Shown one piece after another: positions 46,817 through 56,918 of a DNA stretch of 64,000 bases. Numbering within the stretch: the stretch's first letter is position 1; each line of letters starts with the position of its first letter. The notes beneath the pieces are model-generated. The model was not told where the DNA came from, ran no database searches, and saw only the letters and a list, made by a program, of their open reading frames with translations. Position numbers and translations under genes: made by a program. The stretch is from Moringa oleifera (Eukaryota; Streptophyta; Magnoliopsida; Brassicales; Moringaceae), in the NCBI GenBank assembly GCA_021397835.1, contig JAJFZO010000049.1:935001-999000 (forward strand), in the 5' to 3' direction.

Positions 46817-47487
46817 GGGTCAGGACAGGCAATATATGGACCGGTGTCTGTAGAATTTCTCTTGTCAAAATCGGTAGCTTCTTTCATTGTTCTGTAATAT
46901 TATCTGACATCCATTTCTCGATCTTGAATTCAACCAGTCGGCTCCCACGCCTTGAGCCAAATGAAAAAACAAATTCTTTGGCTTCTTATCATAAATGCAG
47001 CTGCTAAACAAGTTGCCAGATTGCAGGTCTCCTGCATTCATAATTTGGCAGCTCTTCTGTTTATTCTCGAATCTATCAGAAAGTAAGGATGATTAACATA
47101 ACAAACGAATACTTGTACGATTTTGCTGAGAAGATAGTCAGATTTTCTGTGTTTTAAATGACAGAAAAATCTCAGATAATGACTTACAATTCCAGGCTTC
47201 TTTTCATGTGCAAGAAAAGTTTGTGAAAGAACCAAATTGATCAAAGGAAAAAACATCTAGAAGTAGACCAACTACTATTATTACTGTGAATCCATTTATG
47301 GCCACCTAAAACACAAGAATAATATAATACATCTCAACTTGGAAGTTGGAAATGCAACTGTATTAACATTTTCTATTATCCATTGGTCAACGCCTTCCAT
47401 GTCCACTCTGTTTCCTTCTTCGGCTTTCACTTTGAGACAGTAGAACATGAAAATTCAGAAGAAACAAACAGCTTTCATTTTTCATAT
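46817..47487. other. Convergent 3' region, bHLH and dioxygenase
   Basis: Holds both 3' UTRs. A strong donor (GTAG|GTAAGT at 46805/46806, inside the last bHLH exon) and an acceptor (AAATGCAG near 46999) could form an alternative terminal exon reading AAKQVARLQ.... No separate gene was seen. Confidence 0.5.
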
Positions 47488-48530
47488 TCAGATTCTGATC
47501 CCAGCAAAACCTTTAACTGTGAAGCCAACTTTCTCAAACTTCCCTTTCTCATTGCTCTCTCTAAATTTCAGATAATCAGAACAAACGAACGGCTCATAAA
47601 ACCTCCTGCTATGCTCTCCTACCACTTCCTGTGGTGCTAAGATCACCTTCTCGTCCTCGAAGCACCAGAAGAAAGCTAATGATAAGCGATTAACAGGTCT
47701 CTTGAGAACAACTCGGTGCTCTGACGATCTGAAATGGTCATTGCTCCAAGCTTGCAGCATGTCCCCTATGTTCACCACCAGGGTGCCTTCACATGGAGCT
47801 ATGTCCATCCATTTGCCCTCTTTTGATTTCACTTGCAGCCCACCCACATGATCCTGGAAAACAATGGTTACACAGCTCATATCTGTGTGCATTCCAAGTC
47901 CTTCAACTTCATCTTCGAAGCTTTTTGGTGGTGAGTAGTTTATAATCCTCAAATATCCATGGCAGTTCTTGAATTCTGCTTCAGAGTACTTTTTGCAGAA
48001 ATCTTCTCCCAGGCTCAGTAACAAAGCTTCAATGATTTTCCTTGATAAATCTGTCATCTTCCTCCCATATTCTTGCACTACCTCACTGTCAGACATATAA
48101 TAGAATAGAAAATCTCAGCAACAACAATAGAATAGAAAATGGAAAGCAAAATAGAATAGAATCCTGAATATTACCAAAATTCAGAACTCTGTTTCTCGAA
48201 GAGAATATCAGCAGAACTCTGAGCAGATGCATAAAAGTTAGGTCCAGAAACTCGGAGACTCTCAAAGAATGGAGAAGCAATGAAATGGGGAGTGTAAGTT
48301 TCTATAGAAGATGAAGGACCCAGCTCAAGTTTGGTGTCAAGAGGAAGGCTGAAGAGGTGTTCTGAAAGCAAGTAAAGTCTGCTGTAAACATCTTTAGAGA
48401 TTCCATGATTTGTAATGTGAAAGAAGCCCCATTCTTTGCAGGCTCTTGCAAGGGATGACAGAGAAGACGGGTCTAGTGGCTGAGAGATGTCTATAATGGG
48501 GAGTTTCAAGGAGGCTTGAGACTTCAACAT
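47488..48530 (-). CDS. 2-oxoglutarate/Fe(II)-dependent dioxygenase (GA20-oxidase-like)
   Basis: Soluble oxidoreductase of the plant 2-ODD superfamily. Exons 48530-48175 and 48085-47488 join TG|T with good borders and give 317 residues. The N-terminal DIOX_N region begins LPIIDISQPLDPSSL and contains ACKEWGFFHITNHGIS. The C-terminal jelly roll has the iron ligands His185 and Asp187 (GLGMHTDMS) and His242 (SSEHRVVLKR), and the 2-oxoglutarate clamp Arg252-x-Ser254 (NRLS). All catalytic residues are present. It resembles the gibberellin 20-oxidase-like group rather than true GA20ox, since the LPWKET-type motif of true GA20ox is absent; the substrate is unknown. The start is the first ATG, followed by the conserved LPIIDIS. 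Confidence 0.92.
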
Positions 48531-50974
48531 TATTCTTTAGAACACAGAGAATGTCTGGTTTCTACAATAATGTATGGTTAACAAAGAGAAGGCTGGTTGG
48601 AACTTAAAAGGGAAGAGCTATGCATACAAAAGCACATACATGGATCAGAAGGGAGGGACAGTAGGTATATGAGTTTTTCAATAAAAAAAAAAAAATCAAA
48701 CAAGTTGCACCGGGTTGTTTAGTATTGCTGATCAATGTGTGTATGCTCATGCAAATAGCTAAACGGCAACTTAGAGAGTACCCATCACTGGTAAAAAATT
48801 CATAACTTGAACTGTAAATAATGAAACCTTATTGCAAAGGCTTTGACTAATTTTATACTTAAAAATGGCTTTTAATGTGAAGAAAGTCCATAAAGAAAGC
48901 TTGAGAAATTTAAGTTGCAGTTATGCAGAGCAATGACAGGCTGGTAAGAAGGTATCTTGACTTATGAGCTTCATTATTTTATTCTGGTATTCGTTGATCA
49001 TAGCGCTTAGATTCTTGAGGGGAAAGTTTTGCCCGGCGCATAAACTTGGTCAATAAGCACATAAATTTAAATCTAAACACAACCATACCCTTAACCTCAC
49101 TGTAGTCTCATCTCGTCACATAGGTTTCTTGATGAATTATGATGAACAACATCATAGTGAGATAAGGCTGATGAGGAAGGCTTTCTAGAAGAAAATTTTA
49201 TTTCATATGGCTGCGAGGCTACTAGTTCTGTCTTTTTGTCAGCTTGGATATTGCACAGGTGATGTGAATTGTTGTTTCAGAAAGTAAAAGAAGGAGAAGT
49301 GGTGCTTATGAACACTGCAATGACAAACTGCACAACTGAATTTTAAAGGAAGCAATGGCTATCTGTTTAAGGACTTGCACGCAAAGTAATTAAGAGCTTA
49401 AGGCACTGAAAGATCCTCATATAAGATTGAAGACACTGAGAAGAGAAAAGATGACTGTTTATATACTATTAAATTAATGGTTGCCTAGGCGTCAGCAAAA
49501 GCCATCTGCTTGTCAGTGGAGGGTTCAAAGTATATTGCATTCCGCATCATTTCTACCTACTGAGAAAATGCTGAAAAAAAAACCCGTTGACCAGGCTACT
49601 GTAAAATTGAAATCTGAGCTCAGAATGAATAGATTCATGTCAAGTGCTTCATGTGAGAAAGGGAAGTTAAAAGAAGGGCTAAGGGGAAAGGAATTAACAT
49701 TTTAATTCTTAGAAGCACCAGTAAGCAGAAGACTACATATTTATGAATCAAAAAGTGGGGAAAACAGCCTCCTAAAACAAAAGAAAAGAAAGAAAATGCG
49801 CTTCCTAAGCAAATATGTACGTGTCATCTTCTATGGTTAAAAGAAACTATGATATAAATCAGAGGACAAGTTGATGACATTGTTAATATTTCTGATAACA
49901 AAGATTAGCTAAAGAGTGAACGACTAACCAGCAATTGAACTCTCTAGGTGATATCTCCAAAGACAACATGAATACTGTGCTTTGATCACCTTGAAACCCA
50001 CAAAGGCACAAACTCAATTAGCCAAAACACCGTCAAGAAACACATATCATACAAATAGTAGATCAAAAGAAGAGATGGGTTATCATGCAAAATAATCAGG
50101 AATGTCTCTCTGATCAAAACTTGGTGTACGTACCATGGTAGCTCCAGGAATGTTCGTGAGAAAGAAACTATCTTGTGGGCTTCGGAGAATTTTTTTGACG
50201 CCAGCGTGAGTATTCTGATCCCTATAGATATAAGAAAAACCTCAAAGTCAAGTGTCCTACCATTTCTCGACCAAGAAAACTGGATCGTAAGGTTTAAATC
50301 TTGTAAGACGTAGATTTAACCTTAAAATTACCCTAAACGCTGAACCCTCCAACCTACGAACTCTAAACTTTAAACCCAAAACATAAACTCGAAACCACTA
50401 AACCATAAACCTATCGTCACGTCTAAGTTCGTTTGTTTGTTGTTTCCCTCTCTTTCCCGCCAACCAAACAGCAACGCAGACTTCGATCATAGACTCACAA
50501 CATGTAGTTTCATGGTTTGTCTTTCCTAGTCAAGGTCACTTCTGGATGGGGTTCTTTTGGGCTCCTTCCTTCCCGATTTACAGCCTGTTTATTTAGTTTC
50601 AAACGGCACTGTACTAATGATCAGAAGTTAAGACGTTCGAACGCAGCTACGTTGATCGTTGCTTGAAAGTCAAAATCCGCTACTTTAGCTGAACATTGTT
50701 TTGTCTATACGGTGTCGTTTTACTATTTAAACATAAAAGCACCGCACACTACAACTAGCAGCCAACTTGTTTCCATCCTCGCGGCACCGTTTCTGTCGCC
50801 AATGATAGGCTGCCACTATCTCCGGTCTTCTCTGGCGGGGGAACAGACCTTGTTTGGATGACGGATGGATCATGGAAGATTCTCTCTCCCTCGCTCTACC
50901 TGAAAGAAAGTATATATGTGAATCTTTTCTCAACATAGTTAAAGTATTCGAATACCGTTTAACCATTGTGCGTC
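48531..50974. other. Upstream spacer between dioxygenase and PPR genes
   Basis: Promoters and leaders of two divergent genes. An 88-base minus-strand stretch at 50221-50134 has plausible splice borders and reads like protein (QNTHAGVKKILRSPQDS...), but no gene model could be built around it. The frame at 49481-49705 shows no known motif. No transposon or RNA gene was recognised. Confidence 0.45.
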
Positions 50975-52816
50975 ATGTACGCTATTTTTCACCCGGCACC
51001 CAAAGTGCTTGTAGAAATCACTCAAAGACACACTAATGTGAGAAGCTTCGTATTTAGCTTATACCAGCGCTCTACGAATTTGTGCAATGAACATGCGTCT
51101 TCTGAAGGCTCAAGTTATATCTATGCCGAGAAGGACAATGTGATATCTTGGACATCCAAAGTTTCCAGTTTGGTAAAGAAAAACCGGCCCGAACAGGCTA
51201 TTGGGTTGTTCAAGTTAATGCTTATGAGCGACAAAAGGCCAAACTTTGTGACGATATTGAGCGTCATACGGTCTTTTGGCCCATTGGATTGGGAAGATTT
51301 AATAGGGATGATTCATGGTTTGGTTATAAAAATGGGTTTTGAATCAGAGCTATCGGTATTAACCGCTCTTCTTGGTTCTTATTCAATGTATAGTATGGAG
51401 ATTGCGCGGAAATTGTTTGATCATATGCCTGCTACTAAGGATGTGGTTCTGTGGAGTGCAATGATCGGGGCTTGTGTGAAGAATGGGCGCTACATGGAGG
51501 CCATCGAGTGTTTTAGGGAAATGCAGTTTCATGATGTGGAAGCTAACCATGTGAGCATTGTTAGTATCTTACCTGCATGTGGTGGTCTTGGTGCTTTATG
51601 GGTTGGGAAACAGATACATTGTTTCATGATAAAAAGGATGTTTTACCGACTCACCAATATTCAAAATTCGCTTGCAGATATGTATGCAAAATGTAAGGAT
51701 CTTGAGTCCTCGATTCGGGTTTTCGAAGGGATACCGAAGAAGGATATTGTCTCATGGAAGATTATGCTTCGTGGGTGTACAGAGAATGAGTGTCCAAGAA
51801 AGGCCTTGGATATTTTTTTGGAGATGCGTCTTTCTTCCATTGAACCAGATGAGTTCATTATTCAGAATACAATTGCAGCATTGGTAAAAGTGGGAGAGAC
51901 TGAATTTGGACTGGCCTTCCACTGCTATGCACTAAAAAGTGGATTCGTGGCTTTCATTTCCATCAGGACAGCACTTTTGCAGATGTATGCTAAGTTTGAT
52001 GAGGTGATTTTGGCTAGAAGTCTGTTCGATCATATGGATCAGAAAGATACTATAATTTGGAGTAAAATGATTTCAGTGCATGCTCAACATGGACAAGCTT
52101 GCTATGCTTTTGATACATTTCAAGAGATGTTATCAATGAGTGAGAAACCTAACGAGTTCACTTTTGTTAGTTTATTACAAGCTTGTTCTTCGTTGGGTTC
52201 TCAAGAACTAGGGGAAAGCATCCATGGTCATGTCATTAAAGCAGGTTACTCATCAAGTGCATATTTGACATCAGCCTTGATTGATTTATACTGCAGAGTT
52301 GGAAGGATGAAGCAAGGAAAGGCTGCCTTTGATGAAGCCCCTGCCAAAGACCTCATCTGTTGGAGTTCAATGATCAACGGCTATCAATTGAATGGTTATG
52401 GAATGGAGGCTCTTCAAACATTCTCAAACATGTTGGACAATGGTGTAGAACCCAATGATATTGTTTTTCTTTCTGTTTTATCTGCCTGCAGTCATTGTCA
52501 ACTAGATTACGAGGGTTGGAGCTGGTTTAATTCTATGACAGAGAAATATGGTATTGCACCAAAGCTTGCACACTATGCTTGTATGGTAGATTTGCTTAGT
52601 CGCCAGGGAAATATTGAAGAAGCTTTGGAATTTGTCAAGAAAATGCCTGTGGAGCCTGATAAAAGAATTTGGGGAGCTCTTCTTGCCGGTTGTAGATTGA
52701 CTCATGGTCCAATTGAGATTGCAGAGTTTGTGGTTCAGCAGCTTAGTATGTTGGACCCACAAAATACCAGCTACCACTTGATTTTACAAGACTTATATGC
52801 AGAGAAATGTAGATGA
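50975..52816 (+). CDS. PLS-class pentatricopeptide repeat protein, truncated in the E motif
   Basis: RNA-binding protein predicted to act in mitochondria or plastids. Single exon, 613 residues from the first ATG (MYAIFHPAPKVL). It holds about a dozen PPR motifs, for example VLWSAMIGACVKNGRYMEAI, NSLADMYAKCKDLESSIRVF, IIWSKMISVHAQHGQACYAF, TSALIDLYCRVGRMKQGKA and YACMVDLLSRQGNIEEALEF, then an E-type segment (PVEPDKRIWGALLAGCRLTH, YHLILQDLYAEKCR). The stop TGA (52814-52816) sits where E motifs usually carry TGG (the W of GRWDDV), and the same frame goes on with DDVERLRRLVGDGVLREEMA to 52879. This looks like a nonsense mutation removing the end of the E motif. No DYW domain follows. Whether the shortened protein works is unknown. 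Confidence 0.88.
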   Translation: MYAIFHPAPKVLVEITQRHTNVRSFVFSLYQRSTNLCNEHASSEGSSYIYAEKDNVISWTSKVSSLVKKNRPEQAIGLFKLMLMSDKRPNFVTILSVIRSFGPLDWEDLIGMIHGLVIKMGFESELSVLTALLGSYSMYSMEIARKLFDHMPATKDVVLWSAMIGACVKNGRYMEAIECFREMQFHDVEANHVSIVSILPACGGLGALWVGKQIHCFMIKRMFYRLTNIQNSLADMYAKCKDLESSIRVFEGIPKKDIVSWKIMLRGCTENECPRKALDIFLEMRLSSIEPDEFIIQNTIAALVKVGETEFGLAFHCYALKSGFVAFISIRTALLQMYAKFDEVILARSLFDHMDQKDTIIWSKMISVHAQHGQACYAFDTFQEMLSMSEKPNEFTFVSLLQACSSLGSQELGESIHGHVIKAGYSSSAYLTSALIDLYCRVGRMKQGKAAFDEAPAKDLICWSSMINGYQLNGYGMEALQTFSNMLDNGVEPNDIVFLSVLSACSHCQLDYEGWSWFNSMTEKYGIAPKLAHYACMVDLLSRQGNIEEALEFVKKMPVEPDKRIWGALLAGCRLTHGPIEIAEFVVQQLSMLDPQNTSYHLILQDLYAEKCR

Positions 52817-52879
52817 GATGATGTGGAAAGGCTGAGAAGATTGGTGGGTGATGGTGTATTGAGGGAAGAAATGGCATGA
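52817..52879 (+). pseudogene. E-motif remnant after the PPR stop codon
   Basis: Twenty in-frame codons after the PPR stop read DDVERLRRLVGDGVLREEMA, then TGA. This is the expected continuation of the PPR E motif, so it was coding in an ancestor. Confidence 0.75.
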
Positions 52880-53907
52880 AGCATGAGGTAGTCATGTTAT
52901 AGTGTTTCAGTTGATTATTTATGACACAAACTATCCCACTGATTTCTTGTTTGTATTATAGTTATGTCATTATTATATGTGGAATTGAATTCGAAAAATC
53001 ATCACTTTTGAATTATGAGTGTTTGCGCTTTGTTTTGAAAATTTCTTAGTTGTATTAGTTTAGCCTACAAGTTGACACTTGCTTACCAATGGGTTGAACC
53101 ATTCAGGACTCATTTATATTCCAATGATTACCATTGGGATTAGGATAATTCTCAACCAACTGAGCTGTTATATTTCATATTCTTATGTTGGTCCTGAGAA
53201 CTAATTAGGAGTGCAGAAATTGTGGTGTTCAATTTCTTAATTTGCATCCTATTAAGCTCCTTATTTCCGTAATAATTTGTTACAATTTTTTATTTTTTAT
53301 TTTTGATAGGTCCATTCCTATCTCGTTGGTGTTTTTGGAGCATAAAGTGGGGAGTGACATTATTTTGGATGTAAGATAAAAGGTGAGTGATACTCTTGAC
53401 TCAGTTAAAATTAGACTTGGGTATTATTGATGATAGCATTTCTTTAGTTTCCTTATTGATAAATGTATTGAGTAACAATTGAAACTCTTCATTTTCCTGG
53501 AAGAAGTACTGGACTTTAATCTAACTTAAAAAATGAGGGATATTTTTATCAATATTCTTTAATCCTACTTTAATATACAAAACATTTGTGTTAAATCTAA
53601 TTAAGATAATAATAAAGAGCTCTAACTTAAGAATTTATTGTCTATTCCATTGAAATTGAACCCCCCGGGGGGTTTTATGTTATTTGTTTTTGATGTTATG
53701 TAATCCTATTAATGCACTTCAAACTGGCAATCCAGTTGAGTAACTATGTATTTAACAAACTTTTGAAACTGGCACCATTGTTGACTTCTGTGGTAATGTA
53801 GATTCGCAGTCTCTTTCCATGAATACATGCTCTCCCTGTCTTTTGATCACATACACACACAGGCAAGAACACGTTACAAGTTTATATATGCACGGATAAT
53901 CTCACAG
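52880..53907. other. PPR 3' flank and C2-gene promoter
   Basis: AT-rich spacer. At 53659-53674 there is a perfect 16-base GC-centred palindrome (AACCCCCCGGGGGGTT) in otherwise AT-rich DNA. The leader of the C2 gene probably starts near 53800. No gene seen. Confidence 0.5.
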
Positions 53908-55114
53908 ATGAGAGGAACACTTGAAGTACTTCTTGTCAATGCTGAAGGAATTAGACACACGAATCTCATTGGTACTCTCTCTGTGTCTCATGTTGTTAAA
54001 GGGTTTTGCGCACTTTGTTTCTCTCATTCTCATGGTTCTTGTCAGTGAAAGTACAATCTCTGGACACTGTGGTTCCATTTGAACTAACTGGAAAATGGTT
54101 CACATTTGATTATTTGGTCACAGGAAAACCAGCCTATTATGTCATAATACAATGTGGAACTCAGGAATACAGAAGCAAAGCATCAACAGGTTTAAGTTTC
54201 TGTCGTTCATTTCAGTCATTGATGCCATTCAGATCCAGTCAATTGTGTTTATATGTCCTAGTAACTGCATTTCATGTTGCAGGTGAACATGACAAGGTAT
54301 GGTGGAACCAGAAGTTTAAATTTGAATTCCCACTTTCTCTATGGAGAAAGTTAAACCATATCAAATTTAGAATCATGGAGTTGCAGTTCTTCACAAAGGG
54401 TGGATTTGTTGGAGAAACCATGTAATTCTTTCCTTAACAGAATGATACCTATGCCAAAACTTTCTCTTGCTAACATACACCTTCCAAGTGAAGGGTACCA
54501 GGGAATTTAAACTCTAGAGCTGAGGCTTTGTTTTCTTTTCTCTCTAACAACGCCCAAGTGCTAGATAATTTTGTTGCATATTTGTCTGAACTCCTGAAAG
54601 GCATTATCACATGGGGATTATAGATACGATTGCTTGAAGATATTGAAATTTTTGTTGGTATTGTGTATCATGGCTCCACTATAAACAGATGCAAGATCAT
54701 TTGACTCTTGATAGTTATTTGGTTTTCAATGCAGAGTTCATCTTGGAGGAATAATTACCGAAGGAAGTGACAGAGGACTCATAGAAGAGAAAGCAGCTCC
54801 GTACAATGTGGTGCTTGAAGATAACACCTACCAAGGACAGATAAAGATTGGGTTCAGATTCATTGCACATGTAAGTATTCCAGATGTGGAATCTGTTACC
54901 ATTTCTGTCATTAGTTTTGCATAAGCAAATTATAGAGCATACAATTACTTTCCAGAAGGCACTCTGTACCAGGACGAGGGAATCCATCACAGAAGACAGT
55001 GAACCAAAACAATGGACATGGAGATTTATTCTGAATCTCTGGAAGTTCCCCTGGTGGAAGTTCTTATTCTATTACAGTCGAGAAGATTCCAAATGCAAGC
55101 AGAATGGTAACTAA
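53908..55114 (+). CDS. C2-domain protein with aromatic C-terminal tail
   Basis: Single C2 domain, expected to bind Ca2+ and/or phospholipid. Exons 53908-53971, 54124-54189, 54283-54421, 54735-54870 and 54956-55114 give 187 residues. It starts MRGTLEVLLVNAEGIRHTN, the usual first strand of short plant C2 proteins, then GKPAYYVIIQCGTQEYRSKA, KVWWNQKFKFEF, IKFRIMELQFFTKGGFVGET and AAPYNVVLEDNTYQGQIKIG. The acidic loops are sparse: the expected D.D.Y is GKPAYY, so Ca2+ binding may be lost. The last exon adds WTWRFILNLWKFPWWKFLFY, an aromatic stretch that could insert in a membrane. An alternative acceptor at 54045 would add 26 in-frame residues. The position matches the C2 gene At4g00467 (from memory). 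Confidence 0.85.
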
Positions 55115-56918
55115 GATGATCACTGATTATATAGAAAGCAAACTATGTCACAGAATTAACAATATAGAGATTGTGTAATTAGCCAAAGCATAAATGTACA
55201 TTGCCTGAAGTTTCTTATGGGCAAGTAGACTTTGTAGAATATTTAATTGTTTTGCACATTAGACACAGAGGTTCATGCATTTGTTTATAAACAACATTTG
55301 ACCTTATATTAAATTTTCAATCAACATTTATCCTCTTATGCATCTATCAATAATACCCACGAGATATTCAGTCATAGGATGCACGTCGGGTGAGATAATC
55401 TAATATAATTCACTTCAATTATGAATATAAGTTCTCTTTGCATATACCAGCTTTCAGGCTAACCCCCGACCAAGGCAACTACTGCCCTGTATAAAATTCC
55501 CGGAACATGAAACATATTAGGCTTGACTACTCTTCTCATGATTGGCCTTGTTCAAGCAGGACCAAGCTGAACATTACCAAGCTGAGTTTATTAATCCTTC
55601 TCTGATTAACCCTGATCAGTTTTCTTCCGGGAGCAAATTGTACATGGTATTGAATTTACTAAGAGAGGGATGTGTCTTATTTTCTGTCATATTAGGCTAA
55701 CTGGACCTACCAACTTGGAAAGACAGACAAATTAAGTCATTAAAGTGATAGCTTGAACCTTAATGTGGGTGCTTGGAGCTCTGTCAGTATCTGGGCACTT
55801 GGGGTTCACATGCAGAAGATGATCAAATTGCTTTCAAGTTTATCACAACATAACCAGTTATCAGAATCATTCACCAAAGGCAAAAGAGATAACTCCAAAA
55901 ACATACAGGATATTGGATAACATGGCATGCCAACTGGGTCTTTGTTTTATATGTTGATTAAATAAGTTCTAAACTAACATAAAATTTTAAGAAAATTGAA
56001 TATGGATGGATTGGATGGTAAGATCAATAGATGGAGTTCATGCACATCTAGAACTTTGATTTTTCCTCCATTAAAATAGAGCTTAATCATTTGTTGAATT
56101 ATGGGTTCTGTGGGTAAACTATCTCACACGTTTTCAGAACCTTATAATATAAACTCAGAAGCCTCCTAGAAAATATACGCTTTGCATGTCGTCTCCTTCC
56201 TCCTCGTAACTGCACTGGTTCAAGTTCAACCAAGAAATAAACAAAGCAGCTAGTTTTTCAACTATCCAGCCATTGTTGATGCAAATGGGACTCTCTTGTT
56301 TGCTCAGGAAACTCGAGGTCCTGCGATCAGACGGTTCATGTTAACTCGATCTTCATGATCAGGGGATCCAGGTTTGCTGAAAGGAATTGTCTCTTTTCGA
56401 AAAAAAAGGTTACAGAAGAACTGCATGGGACGGGAGGGAACTGTTTCAAACGGCACTCAGCTCAGTAGCTTCGACGGTTCGAATTCAAAATCAACCCTTT
56501 AAAGGTAATGTAAAAGAGTCTTGGCCGTTGCTTTTCATCAACCGTCTTGCCTTTTCTTGTTTGCTTTATACAAGAAAACTTGGCTGCATTTCCAGTGTAT
56601 TATTATGTAGAATTCCGATAGCAATAACGACCTGTGAGTGAAACCTTTTGCTTTTTGTTGCGGAAAAGAGAGCAAGCTCTTCTTTTTCCTTTACTTTTTT
56701 GTTTTTATTTTTTCCCATGTGCAAATTCTATAATTTGAGCCAGTTCCCGGGTTAAAGTTTCAGATTCTGATTCCTGCCCAGATTCCTACTACTTCAGATC
56801 CTTTTGACAATGAATTGAAGAAGTCCTGAAATCTTTACCCTCTAACTAAAATTGGTGAAACTTCCATTGATTATTTGCAGAGTTCAGCAAATAGGCCCTT
56901 GAGCACTGTGCGCTTCAC
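55115..56918. other. RopGEF upstream region
   Basis: Spacer of 1.8 kb. An acceptor (TTTGCAG, ending 56880) just before the RopGEF start suggests a spliced leader. Short frames at 56387-56641 may be leader but resemble nothing known. AT-rich otherwise. Confidence 0.5.

Noticed and set aside
47383..47640. Plus-strand 85-codon frame
   Set aside because: Antisense to the dioxygenase second exon.
50966..50974. Longer PPR start (first codon TTG)
   Set aside because: It needs a non-ATG start; the first ATG is at 50975.
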